Below, piece after piece: positions 47,801 to 60,239 of a DNA stretch of 64,000 bases. Under the pieces are notes generated by a model, which saw only the letters and a list, made by a program, of their open reading frames with translations, did not search any database and was not told the DNA's origin. The translations under genes were made by a program, and so were the position numbers. The DNA lies in the NCBI GenBank assembly GCA_951799445.1, contig OX637297.1, positions 3,844,001-3,908,000 on the forward strand, in the 5' to 3' direction. This DNA is from Pseudisothecium myosuroides (lineage: Eukaryota; Streptophyta; Bryopsida; Hypnales; Lembophyllaceae). The first letter of the stretch is position 1, and the number at the start of each line of letters is the position of its first letter.

Positions 47801-49767
47801 AGAAGTCGGCTGACCGTATGCTTCATTGCACACACTCTCTTTTTTCTAGAGAGAAGGTGGTGTCAAAGATTTTACTTGCCACCTTTACGTGGAAAGAGAC
47901 TATTTCCGAGATCAACGCAGCAAATGTTGTGTTTGGACTGAAAAAAGTCTCAACTTCAAGTATCAGCAAAATCAGGAAATCGAACTTCCCAGAGTACTCT
48001 ATGAAGAAGCCAAGAGATAATTTTGCTTGTTGTGTTGACTGTGACAGATATCAAGCATAGAGAAGGACCACTTTGGTTGGGTTACGACGGAAATGGGACC
48101 GTCTATTGGAAACACATAATGCATCAGCTCGGGCTCATTGAGATAATTATTATGCAAACCAGTATAGGTCAAGCGCCTACCCTCACAAATGCTTGACGAT
48201 CATGCATGACAAAATGGATCATGCAAAAACGGCTTCTCCTATGTTCTCCCACAAGAGCAAGCAACTTGACGGAGTTACGAAATTGCTGGTATCAGTGACG
48301 GGAATGATTGCTCATGGACATGGTGATGTCCGTTATGCGCATTACGGTCTTGATAACTTTTTGCACAACTCAAGCTACACGGTGGGGTCATTAGCAAAGC
48401 TCGTGCGAGACCTTGAACTCCCTTCAAAGTATTCTTCTCGAGAATTGTTTGTTGGATCGAGCTTTGCTCGTCTATTTGAAGCGATTTTGAAAGGAACTAA
48501 AATGTGCAAGTCATCACTTTGGCTAGAGCCCAAAGTTCCAATTCCACTAAGTACCCTTCCTTTGGTTCTCAACATTCAAATGGACAATGCCACAGGAAAC
48601 AACAAAAACAGGTTTGTATTTGCATTCTAGTCACTCTTGGTTGCAAAGAAGATCTTCCGAGAGGTTTATGTCAGTTTCATGTTGGTGGGGTACATGATCA
48701 CAATATCGACGCTTTGTTTGGGAGGTGGAGCATGCAATTGAAGAAGGAAAGCTTTCCTACCATCCCATCTTTAATGAAGTCTTTCATGGATGTCAATTAT
48801 GTACCTACAATTCCTCACTTGATTGAGGAGGTGCTAGATTTCAAAGCTTTCATAGAAGGCTCAATTTTGGAAGGGGAAGAAGCAATTATTGGTCATACAA
48901 AGGCACAATAATTTAAGTTTTATCTCAACTCGGCGGGTGTTTTGATTATGAAGTACAAGAAGTACTGCACGAATAGTGACTGGCTCCTAGAAGAAGGGGG
49001 CATCAAATTGTGGCAAGAAGACTCTGAAAGACGAAGTCTATGGCCTTGTGGGCAACCTGTACCTATGGCCCCCGTTCCAATGCGGGGCGTGGAAGACATT
49101 TCAAAGGGTATATCAGGGTTCATCAAATATTGGAGGCATTATGCAATGAAGACGGGAGTGGAGAGTATAGGAGACGGCTTGAGCATTTGTTGTTCTATTG
49201 GCGAGCGGTGAAAGCAAACTTGAACGAGCCAATTGCACCATCTGAGGCGTTGAATGAAGGCTTTTGGCCTTCTACTCGATTCAAAATGACATAGGAGGAT
49301 GAACTTGATGACGATGGGGAGGTTCGCAAGGAGTTTGCTGAGGATGATGTCTTTGTGGGGCAACGCCGCGATCCCCGTTGCCAACTTTCCGTATCGCGCG
49401 TGATGTTTTCGAAGGATATTTTCTTGCAATTTGACTGGCTAATAGTGATGAGAAGCCTGTATGGATTGCCAAAGCTTTGTCTGATCCTTTCAATAATCCG
49501 GATCATCCAAATTGTATCCTAATCCAATACTTTTGTCCCACGTCATGAGGGCAAAATGTTCAAGAATTTTACAGTGGTTGGGACTCTACCAAAGGATTGC
49601 GGTGGAAAGTGGATGAGACACAAGAACCGGTATGGGAGGAAACGAATTCTCTCGTCATGGCATGGAAGTCCAAGGTCAAGAAGGACACTATAGAGTGTGT
49701 CCTTAAAATCCCTTCCGCTCAAATTGATGTCATCAACAGGAGTTTGTCTTCGTGCAATTCCAATTGA
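44842..49767 (+). pseudogene. DUF7869-like element copy 2, coding region (interrupted)
   Basis: Same protein as copy 3, from METTQNPF to a C-terminus ending SSCNSN. Segments: 44842-45300 N-terminal (LLDCEGVSKQLWMTK), 45344-45696 (HMKLDMH.QVHRHSQGKR), then a TG..CA insertion (45697-47787), then 47793-48058, 48064-48910 (IMHDKMDHAKTASPMFSHKS, IQMDNATGNNKNRFVFAF) and 48911-49767. Stops aligned with copy 3 include TAG 45127 (Trp), TGA 45142 (Arg), TGA 48139 (Arg) and TAG 48628 (Trp). There are also frameshifts near 45340, 48680 and 49200, one of which destroys the HTHDD motif (reads GYMI). It is clearly dead. Confidence 0.85.
45697..47787 (-). mobile_element. TG..CA element, 2091 bp, 5-bp duplication AAGTG
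   Basis: Begins TGTCGTAGAAC, ends GGTTTCCACA, with AAGTG on both sides (45692-45696, 47788-47792). Excision rejoins LKC with MLEKSAD as in copy 3 (LKCVLEKSAD). The first 11 bp match the 22032-23810 element at 10 positions. Minus-strand coding remnant at 47045-47170 (EEEPHPI..., KSKKGETKQ, KRLKKT) matches the type of the ORF C-terminus in the 29.4 kb element. Confidence 0.88.
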
Positions 49768-50251
49768 GCATGTAGAGGGTATTGTGGAGATGTTTTGTAG
49801 TATTTGAAACTAAGATTTATAGTTTGTATTTTTTGGTTTTTCTACGGTAATGTTATTGCACAACTATAGATGTATTTATATGGTTTTGTATTGCCTACTG
49901 TCGAGTAGATGGTGTGGTTTCAAACATTATGATTGGATTTTTTTTATAGATTTGTATTGAAACTACTTCTATACTTAATTTGTATGTAGTCACTTGCGCA
50001 ACAAGTGCACTTCTTTATAATATTTGATATATTTACAATTCCATAATACATGTGATATCATATACTTTGGCATCATTTCAATTTTTATTAACTTTCTCAG
50101 AAAATTATTTTTTCAAATAAGGTTTAGGATCTTAAAAATTTATAGTGGGTAAGACCACTTTTTATTTGTTATGTATGAAGCACCTTTCACAATTTTGGGT
50201 AGGGGCCAATTGGTTGTAATAACTTTCCTGCCTGTAAAGCTCACTCAACAG

Positions 50252-50367
50252 CACCAAGTTATGTATATCTCATTGCCGCTCAAACAAATTCAATGGGAAT
50301 TGAACCCGGACCGTCTAAATGAGATAATTAGCTTCTTCCAACCAACAATTCAGCTCATGACATGGTA
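50252..50367 (-). ncRNA. tRNA-like 116-nt structured domain, copy 2
   Basis: Same layout and length as in copies 1 and 3. The B-box-like word is GGGTTCAATTCCC; the closing stem has mismatches (TACCATGTCATG against CATAACTTGGTG). Confidence 0.45.
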
Positions 50368-50720
50368 TTCAGTGAGGATCATTCATTGCATTTATTTGGG
50401 AAACCATTGTAATCACCTGCCTCAATAATTTCTTGGAGATGCCCAAATTACATGAAATTGTCATTTTAATGGAAATTGCATCTACCAATTGAAAAATTCA
50501 AGTCCCCTTTATTTAAATTTACTTCAAGTCGACTTCAATTTTGGGGGCATAGAAATTGACAATGTTATTATGGGAGGTCCTTCATCACCCAAAATAATGA
50601 ATATATTGTTTAATGCGCACATATCCATAGACTTTGCTATTGCCAAATTTATCATAGCCAAATTCTCCATTGGTATGGCTCTCACTACTAGAAAATGGCG
50701 TCCAAATCAACAAAAAATCT
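50368..50720 (+). mobile_element. DUF7869-like element copy 2: far 3' end
   Basis: TTACTTCAAGTCGACTTCAA, TGACAATGTTATTATGGGAG and AATAATGAATAT parallel the 3' ends of copies 1 and 3. Similarity fades near 50.66 kb. Confidence 0.6.
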
Positions 50721-50864
50721 AGGATGTCTCATGAGAGACTTCCCTCACTATGGATTCCATCTACTAACCTTCTGTAAATTTGAGTTTTGTAGTTCTACTT
50801 CATTTACCTTCAAATGGAAGAGCTTTTAGTACTAGCAAGTTTGAGTGGATGCAAATATTGGCAA

Positions 50865-51960
50865 GCCAAAGAAACCACTCAAGGAAGCAATTTGGAAGAA
50901 TACTCCACACATCTTCCTCTCATACATGGAAAATACTGTGACAACCTTCATCACTGACAACTTTAGAGTTAGGTGGCAAGACAAGTAGAGTCAGCTCATG
51001 ATGAAGAACAATCTAGAGGGAGTTATTGTCTCTCATATTGATTATGTAGAGAACTACTCTTTTGCAATTCAAAATGAAATGCAGAGTTTATACTACTTCA
51101 GCACGTCTGTGACCATATTGGTCTAGCATTGCTTACTTTATATTGGGATTGGATGGTGAATGCAAAGTTATCTTCCAAGGAGCATTGGATTTTCAATGAT
51201 GGCTGTAGTATACATTTCAAGTGTGCTACAATGATGTATTTTGTAGCCTAATACTTGTCCCATATAGAGGGCTGTAAGATATGATGGAACTTTTTTGAAT
51301 CTGCCCAAGGGAAAAGGAGAGTAGGATGGTGCAAGGGTAGTTGTGAAGAGGGCTTTTGTAGCTGAGCAAATTCAAAATCCACTACATCCATTGCAAAAAG
51401 CTAGGCAAGTGGTGGACTTCCTAGAAAAAAGTATATTGAGTGTGTTGTTAGTTCATATGTACAATCAAAGACATTTCCTTTTTCCAGAGTGTTTTGGCAC
51501 ATTGGAGAGAAGAAGGTGAACCATGCAGATAATAGTGTGAAGTGCAACACTATTCCTGGTTCCAAGAATTTATACTCTATCATGGACTTTTCTATGTCTG
51601 ACCGGCCCTACTCTTCGTAAAACCCGTACTTTATCATGTCTTTGCATTCCATGTGTTGATGGTGACTGGGCTGATTGTGAGAGATCTTCACATGTATAGG
51701 AATGGCAAGTGTAGAGACTTGTACCTATGAGCATTGCAGTTGTGAAAAAAGTAGAGGAGATTGTTGACAAAGACAATTGGATGCATGATGGAGTGTCTGT
51801 GGACATTGGGGACTTGGTTGAAGTTGGAGACTATTTTATTATTCTAGCAAAGGACAAGAACGGGGATGGTGTGGAATTTTATATTCTACAGTGCCAGAAG
51901 ACAAAGTTTGTTCTACAAGAACTTCTTTCTTTTCCATAGAGTAGGACCTTCACTGCAAGG
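50865..51960 (+). pseudogene. remnant of a DDE-like transposase (DY.ENY ... Q.EMQS type)
   Basis: Shifting between frames gives, in order: PLKEAIWKNT, FRVRWQDK*SQ, VIVSHIDYVENYSFAIQNEM followed by QSLYYF, HWIFNDGCSIHFKC, WNFFESAQGK, RVGWCKG, VVKRAFVAEQIQNPL, and a C-terminal VDIGDLVEVGDYFIILA module. The DY.ENY and NDGCS.FKC blocks resemble a family of uncharacterised eukaryotic transposase-like proteins; I cannot give it a firm superfamily name. TAG occurs after WQDK and near SVTILV. Several frameshifts make it a relic. Confidence 0.5.
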
Positions 51961-52687
51961 GACGCTGTCATTTGGGGCAAATACTATAAGAATTCTGAGA
52001 GGGTGGAAAGGCATATGTGTATTGTAACAAGGCAGTAGATGCACATGTCGATGCACATCTTGTTTGAGCTTGTAAGTTCCCCATGATTCTTGCAGCATAT
52101 AAGGTGAAAGGAATCCCTATATATAAAATGTCCATTGAATCTAAACGTGTGTATGAGGATGCATTACAAGAATGATGGGCATTCAACACTGACTAGTATT
52201 TCTTTTTTTTTCTTTTAGATAAAGTGTATCTCCTTCCTAATATTGCTGGATATTATTTATACTTGAATTGTATTAATTATAGTATTTTTTGATACTTAAA
52301 GTACAAATGAGGCAATTTCCTTTTTTTGCTGAGCTTCAAATTCATTTGGGATAGTAAAAGTACAGTATGTATATTTACTCTATTCTCATCTATATCAGTC
52401 TCTTTTTCTTACTTGTGGACTGCTTTTGTCATAAATGTGCTATTTCTACTAAAAGTCTCTAAATAATGCATGGATACCATGTTCTCTATGGTTGGTTATG
52501 TGGAACTTATAGTGTTAAGCATACATGAGTTTACAATTGCCTTTAGGTGTCTACTATTGCTTTTATTTGGAGTGCTTTGGGTTTAGTTCTTTATCATTTG
52601 CAAATGGTCATGGAATTTTTTTTAAGGGGAGTGGGAGGATATATGTGGGTTCATTGCTTACAATTTCATATTCAAGACTGGTTTGTC

Positions 52688-53778
52688 AAGGTGATTGCAA
52701 GAAACACCTGTACTATTTGTTGCGTTTTGTCACACCTTAGTTTTTTATTTTTGTTTTGGCTATAACTTTTGTGTTTTAACTCCAAATGACTCAAAATTTA
52801 TAGGGAAGCTACTTATAACCATTATATACTTCACCTGATTTTTGAGGATTTTTCAAAAATAATTTATTATTTTTAAACAACCCTGATAATTTCTCACAAT
52901 GGCTGATTTAGGGGTTTTCAGCTCTATTTAAGCGCAAAAAAATAATTTTGAGCTAGAATTTGGAGGAATTGGTCTCTTAGTAGACTTATAGCTACTGTTT
53001 AAAGGAATTTTAAAAATACTTATTTTTATGTGGTGTAGAGGTCCACAAAGAGGGCTTCTTTCTACATTTTTTTTCAAAGATACAAAACAATATTTCGGTG
53101 ATTTTTTTGGTCAAATCTTATCACCAAAAAGTCTTCTCAAATATTCAATTTTTATATATTTAAGAAAAAAATCCTATTTTTTACAAATTAAAATGTTAGA
53201 AGTGGTATTTTCTTCACTACACTTTTGGACATAGAATTCACATAGAATTCCGATGAAGAAAATACCACTTCTAACATTTTAATTTGTAAAAAATAGGATT
53301 TTTTTTTTTAAATATAAAAAAATTGAATATTTGAGAAGACTTTTTGGTGATGAGATTTGACCAAGAAACTCACCATAATATTGTTTTATATCTTTGAAAA
53401 AAAATGTAGAAAGAAGCTCTCTTTGTGGACTTCTACACCACATAAAAATAAGTATTTTTAAAATTCCTTTGTACAGTAGCTATTAGTCCACTAAGAGACT
53501 ATCCTCTCAAAATTTCAGCTCAAAATTCGTTTTTTTGGGTTGCAGTTAGTGCTAAAAACCCCTAAATCACCCATTGTGAGAAAATTTTGGGGCTGTTAAA
53601 AAATAGTAAATTATTTTTGAAAAATCCTCAAAAATTAGGGAAGGTATATAATAGTTATGAGTAGCTTCCCTATAAATTTAGAGTCATTTGGACTTAAAAT
53701 ACAAAAGTTATGGCTAAAACAAAAATAAAAAACTAAGGTGTGACATACCTCACTAAGTGTTTCTTGCAATCACCCTCA
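52688..53778. repeat. ~1.1-kb near-perfect inverted repeat (foldback)
   Basis: Arms of ~530 bp: GGTGATTGCAAGAAACACCTG...GTCACACCTTAGTTTTTTAT on the left and ATAAAAAACTAAGGTGTGAC...TGTTTCTTGCAATCACC on the right. Centre is near 53235 with a loop of about 40 bases between AGTGGTATTTTCTTC and GAAGAAAATACCACT. Arms match at the great majority of positions with small indels. A transcript through it would form a very long hairpin. Confidence 0.92.
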
Positions 53779-53789
53779 AGTAAATAGGC

Positions 53790-54960
53790 AGCTACAGGGA
53801 TCTCAATACAAAGAAGGATCGGTTTGTATAGAATCTCAAGAGAATATGGAAAGAATGTCCCCCATAGTTTGAGTCTACATTGCATCCCCAACCATAATTT
53901 GGCTACAAATCAACCATCCCAAGTAGAGTGGATGTAGTATACCGTGATCAGATTCATTTTTATGGAATTAATTTTATAGTAGAATGGACCAAGAGGAATT
54001 TATTAGAAAGTTGATGGACAATCCATGACATAAGGTATCATGGTACAATTTATATTGAAGTCCCTTGACTACAACAAAACTTTTAAAATACACTATATGT
54101 ATAAAATATCATACAAAGCTAGTATTTGTACATCTAAAAAGCTCTAATAATATGTATATTGTACATGTTTATTTATATGAGTTCAGGGTTTGCTTTCAAG
54201 GATTCAACTTACATCCAAAAATTGTGTTCAACTTAATTTCAGAGTGACTTATTTTCATCACTTCAATGCATAATAATGTCCACACATTTTGAATGACTGT
54301 TTTCTTGCATGGCAATAATAATCATGATTTAATCACATCTTCTTTGAAGTATTTTTTCTCTGGTCTAAATGATCAACTCTACAATGTTGGATAAGAGTTC
54401 ATCATCCTCAAAGCCCATTATGAAATCAAATCATGAATTCATGATATTTACATGATGCAATCTACCACCAAGATCATCATAGCTAGGAACGGTAAGTTGA
54501 AATTTGAGTGACTTCATTAGAAAGTTGAATGGTCCTGGAAAGCTTTGAAGACTTTGCTTCAAACCTCAACAGCTTTTCCTCTACAATTTGCATTGCTCTT
54601 GCTTAGTTTTGAATCTAGATCTGTGCTTAGAATATTGAAAACTTGTTTTCCCCGTTTTTTTAATACATTTACAATGTTGACATAGATGAATGGAATTGGG
54701 CACCATTTTGGTCATGTTCAGAGGACTACTGTATTGTGTTTGTTGAGTTCACTCAGACATCTCAATTGACTATACAGTGAAGAAGACCTCTTTCATTTCT
54801 CTTGTAAGTTTCTATTGCTTGTTGCTTGTGCAAGAAGACTTAGCAAATGTTGCTGATGGTAAGCATTTTTGCTGCTTCTTTCTCATGAATCTTTGGTTCT
54901 TGGCTCCGCAAATGATGCACAAATGGTTCATGCATGAGCATGGACGTTTGTTTTAGGAGT
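53790..54960. other. no supported gene
   Basis: AT-rich sequence. Short open frames have no recognisable content. Confidence 0.35.
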
Positions 54961-54971
54961 ATAGTCTTCTA

Positions 54972-55292
54972 ATGTTTGCCAAAGAACAGAATTGCTGGAT
55001 TGTGAAAGTCAAAGTAACTATTAGTCCTAAACACATACAATTGACATTTTCAAGCAGATTCAAAGCTTTTGCAAAGTTCTATGAAGTTATTCACGGAGAC
55101 CAAATGTGGTTCATTCTAGTAGTAAAGTCCCTTTTTAAGGTAGAAATCCACGAGAAATTCCAGGAGCCACGTTGTCTTCACTTTGATGCGTTTAACGCAG
55201 CAGCTCATAAGGTTGTGGTTGTTTTCGATGATGAAGTTCAGGAGGGTGCAACCGGCAAGGCAAAAAGTGGGCTTCTGCAACCGCCATTTTGA
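54972..55292 (+). pseudogene. small ORF with possible B3-type DNA-binding half-domain
   Basis: A 106-codon frame reads CWIVKVKV...IQLTFSSRFKAFAKFYEV, then GDQMWFILV and SLFKVEIHEK. The spacing Trp ... strand ... F-x-AF ... GD-x-x-x-F ... F-x-V-x-I is that of the C-terminal half of a plant B3 domain. The N-terminal half is not seen upstream, and the tail is not domain-like. Likely a B3 gene remnant; a chance resemblance is possible. Confidence 0.4.
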
Positions 55293-55892
55293 TTTCTAAA
55301 CCAAGCTACATAGAAGTTGGTCATGAAGGCATTTTCGAATGCAACTTCCCTAAGTTTCTACATGGAGCATATATCTTGGTACCACAAATTGTGCATGGCG
55401 AACTTCATTTTTGGTTTTATCTTCAATTAGTTTCATGACTGTAGTATCCTATATAGCTTAATACCACAAACTTTGCAAATTTGTTTTACTTGTAATTAGT
55501 TTCATGGTTGTAGTATCCAAGAGTCTACAACTATGTTATTACAATATAGAAGTTGCATTTGAAATTGTATGGAATTGTCTTGCAATTTGAGGGGTTTAGG
55601 TTTTTTTTCCTTGAGACAAGTGCTGCTGTCATGGCACTTTAGTGCTTTTCAAACAATTGATGGTTTAGGGCTTGCGTAGGGTTAAATTTTATGTATTGTT
55701 GGAAGGTATGGTGAGGTGCAATATATACGTGTAGAAGATAGGACTATCAAATAAATTTTTGAGGTTACAATACTTAGCAGATTAGTAATGAACAAAACTA
55801 TAAAGTGCAGCTTGTCAAACCGTAGAAAATTACTCTCATCCTTATGGACCAATTGTTGAGAAGCTTTATTGTCAACTTTGGTTCTCTAATTC

Positions 55893-57671
55893 CCTGGGGA
55901 GATCACTATCGGGTTTTTAGAAAACTACGTGAGTTAAAAGATAGGGTCCATTTAATTCAATGCAGAGAAATTTTATATAATATGTAGGGCTACTATCGGG
56001 TCTATAAAATGCTACATACTCTATTATATGTAAATTAAGGTATATAAAAACATCTTGTAGTAGGAATTTTTATTAATAAGTTAGCCTTGGCAGATGGATG
56101 CTGTGCAAATTTTTCATAGTATAATGAGTATAGATGTGGACAGATAATTTCATACGGATGATAAAATAGACATAGTCAAGAAAATCTACAATTATGGATT
56201 TAAGGGTGGTTGAGTGAAATTGTGCGACAATATTAGTAGTGTATATATCAAAAAAATTAAGTGTAAATGTAAGGCATTAACCAAAAGTGGCAAAAATTGT
56301 CACATTGTACAAATAGGGAGGTTTACCTAATTACCTTAGTGGATTCAATAAATTAAAAATAGTACAACATGAAAATAGAATTTATAGTTTGTTTAACTTC
56401 ATTCTTTGAAGCCATAAATGTTAAGTTAAACAATCACACTTAATGGGATAGTTTCAATAGGTATTTTGAAGCATTCCAAATGGTGAACTTGTTATTAACT
56501 CTTAAAGGCTGGAAGGTGTTTTGGAAGAGGTAAAGTTCAAAACTGCCCATTTTTGATGCATTATCTAAAATTAATTAATAATTTTTTTTTGAATTTCAAC
56601 CATACAAAAGTGTATCAAATAAGTAAAGCAATGTGTGAAAAAATTCAGCCCATTTGACCACGTAGATTGAAAAATTATAATGTTTGAAATGAGATTTTAA
56701 GAAAAAAATCGTACAAAATATGGCTAATAGATTTTGACTCCTTCTAGAGTAAAATTTTTGCTCTACAAAAAAATGAATTTTTTGCAATTCATATATATAT
56801 ATATATATATAATATTTTAGATACTTAGATTTACTCATCAAAAAATTTAGAAGAAAATATGGAGTCTAGCTTACTCTAAATCAACCTACAATGTAAGGAA
56901 ATTAAGTGCATTTGCTATACACTAGTCATTTTTTGATGATTTCATGTGCAATGAGGAAATTTTTTATTTGAAATCCAAATATTAAGAAATTAGAGAAACA
57001 TTTGGAATATGGTATGTGGAAAATTTTTAAGAACTTTGACTTCAGAATTTGCAAGATAATAGGGCTTGAAGTAGAAGAACATGTTCATTCTTGAAGCTGG
57101 ACACTCCAACACAGCTAATAAAGTTTGAAAAATGAACTTTTTTTTTATAATTGTATTTCATATTATTAGTTATATACACGCCAAATTTCAAAAGTTGATG
57201 AGCATTTTTGCAAAAGGTGCTCCAAAGATGTCTAAATTGCTTGGGGTGCCAGAACAATTTAAGGCAACATTACTTTTGTTTCAGGTACTCAATTACAAAA
57301 AAAATATATTTTCACTAAAGGAGTACATGTTCACACCTTGTATCAAAATTTTGTGAACAACCGACCAAAATTGACTTCATAGGATCCTACCTAGATTTTT
57401 GATTGTTCATTCAATGGACAATTGGTCTTTAGGGGTTAAAAACAATCACTTGGTCTCTTGGACACTAAGATTTTATATGTAAGATAGCCCTATTTAAAAT
57501 ACTTCATGAATGAATTTACAAAAACTATAGGGTATTAGAAATATGTCCCTTGTAGCTTTTTATGTAAAAATATGGTCATCTTAAATACAATAATTAAGGT
57601 AAATAGCCCCACATCAAATACCCTCTTAACTCAGGTGTATACCTTAAATTATAAAGAGTGATCTCCCCGGG
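55893..57671. mobile_element. non-autonomous TIR transposon, 8-bp duplication TCTAATTC
   Basis: Left end CCTGGGGAGATCACTAT, reverse complement of right end CCCGGGGAGATCACTCT. TCTAATTC at 55885-55892 and 57672-57679. Weaker inverted similarity continues (GTGAGTTAAAAG and CTGAGTTAAGAG). No transposase ORF. An 8-bp duplication fits hAT (also P or Merlin) superfamilies. Confidence 0.8.
56790..56813. repeat. (AT)n microsatellite
   Basis: About eleven AT dinucleotides inside the TIR element. Confidence 0.85.
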
Positions 57672-57679
57672 TCTAATTC

Positions 57680-60235
57680 TCATGAGCAGTCAACAATTTA
57701 GGTCCCTGTCATTAAAAAAAATTGAACAATTCAAGATTCATTTATACTGTAGTGAAGAAGGATTGGTAGCGTCATATGTTTAGATGAGGGTTGAATGACT
57801 TTTTTATTTTGCATTATAATTCACAAAACACTAATTTGAGGTATGTGGTAGGGATATTCTCAAGCCTTTTAAGGGACAAGGTTAGAATGCATAGATCCGG
57901 GCATATCAACTAGTTGCTCAATGCCTTGATGCAACCTTGGTTCAAAATGTTTTGGAATTTGGTCCAACATAAGCGGCATTGCAGATGGATGAAGCTGCCA
58001 CTTTTTAGTTGTCAAACTTAGCAATTTTAGATACAGACAGTAGGAGAAGAATAATGTTTGCATCAATTAATTACAACCTGCAAGAAACAACGTCAATACA
58101 CAGTGAGTTAGAAAAGGAGTCTCCAAATACAGTGGCAAACATATGTATGTTAGGTAATCAATTCTTAATAAGGGCCCAGCATGCATTTGTAAGGACCTCT
58201 TCATTGTTTTCATGGATTAGCTGCTCCTAAGTTGAAAGCTTTAGGTTTGGCTAAAAAAAAATGACATATGGAAGGTCTAGCATTCACTAAAATTTAAGGT
58301 CCGGTACTTGAAAAAGAAAGTACACATTACAGGATTGTCACCAAGGCATAAGCCATTGGACAATGTAGAGACCAATACAAGAAAAAAGGTCACATGCCCC
58401 TGAAGCCCTAAGCATGACAAATGGAAGTGATATCACTTAGAAAATATTATTTGGTCAATATCAAATTCTATGTCAGAGTAGAATGTAATGTAGTAGAAAA
58501 TATTATTTGGATAGCATCAACTTCTATATCAGTGCAGAAGGACACGTGCGCTAATTCATCCGCCTAACTCCCTACTTATTTTGTCCATTGATTTGTGAAA
58601 ATCTATCTCTTCACATGGTGCTTCCACATTTACAAGCAAAGTAGGGCAAATCAAAGTCATCACGTGTGTGTGTGTGCACGGTTGAGTGGACCAACTTTCA
58701 TGTCATAGTGTATTTTTTAGGAAGACCTTTGCATTGCAAGCCACATTGTAGATAATTCACTTCACTATTGTAGCTATAAATCTGAACATACAATCTCAAT
58801 TTGAATGCAAAGGCAACCACATAATTATTTAGAAGGTTTATTTTTTAGATAAAGAGCCATGGACTTTTAACCCTGGAGCGCTCCGACGTCCATTTTCTGG
58901 ACAATGAACAGATTCAGATCCTTGTTTCTGTCTCATTCTTGCTTGGATGAAAGTCATCCTAATTTTTGGTGATACTTTATCAAGTTGTTTTCCTATCCAT
59001 CGGTTGGATTTGGTGTTACTAGAATATGTACATTTCTAAAATTACAAATGTGGAAGTATGTCAAATGGTCAATTTGCATTGACTTTAGTTCAAAACTAGA
59101 TGTGCAAAAATGAGGTCAAAGATGTAAAGGTCACAAAAATTTCAAAAAATCACCATATGAAGAGAACCTTATTTCAAATCCATTCCAACAAGTTTTACTC
59201 AAAAAATGATAATATTTTACTTGTAATTGAATTTAGAAGGAATTCTGAAATTTTCTTTTCAAAATTTATAGAAAAAGATTGGTGATAACATTAGTAGATC
59301 TAACCGTACGGATAGAATTTAAAAATCAAAATCTACAGCTTTCATTTGTATACCAATTCCAAAATATTCTTCCAAATTGTAGTTTATAATGTTTTTTCTC
59401 AAATTGTCAATTTTGGAGATGAATCCAAACGTTTAGAGGTTAAAGTTGCAAATTGGATTTAGAAAACTCCATATAGCATTTTATAAGAGTCTTTTTAATG
59501 AAGAGAACATTCTTGTTATTGTATTAGTGACTCATTACGTGTTGCAGTGTAGATTGAGGCACCTAGAAATTATAATGTTTTACTTGATTTTGATCTTAAA
59601 ATAGTAGTTATGGACTTTTGAAGGGGTTGAATTGAATGATATTTCGAAAAGTCCATAGAAGGGTCAAAACAATGTATTTTTCCAAAAAATAAATTGGAAT
59701 CTTAAATTTTGCTAGAAATTGCAGATGGACTTCAAATCAACATTGACAATTGGATAAATATTGACACCATTGGCATTTTCAAGATTTAGGGCACCAGAAT
59801 GAGTGGATGATATCCTTAGGCATTTTTGGTAAGACACATTGTAGGGTTCTGAAAGGATCCTCTACAATGCTTATCCTACACCAACATGTGTCTTTCTTTG
59901 GATTATTCTGTTCATTTTCTTTATGCAAAGTTTTTTTGACTAGCTTTGTAGTGAATTATATGGATATGGACTCTCGCCACATTTGGTCCACTCAACCATG
60001 CAAATGCCCACGGAAAAGGTCAATGCCATAATTCGATGTCAATTCCTCTTTAGCTTCAACCATTTGTTTGATGAAGAATGCAACTTGGTATATATATACT
60101 CTTATAAATAGTCTCAATCTGTACAGGGATGTCAATCAGGTTTCCATCTTCACACTTGCATACAATTAACACAATGCCAATTAGTAAATCAATGTCAATT
60201 TGGTTTAATTGGCACCATTCCGGCATGTCATAACA
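57680..60235. other. AT-rich gene-free stretch
   Basis: No coding region or organised repeat supported. A short (GT)n run lies near 58662-58676. Confidence 0.4.
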
Positions 60236-60239
60236 TTAC

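Noticed and set aside
50688..50730. CACTACTAGAAAATGG-like start suggesting another CACTA element at the end of copy 2
   Set aside because: No matching inverted end with a 3-bp duplication was found downstream, and the match to the other CACTA end is short.
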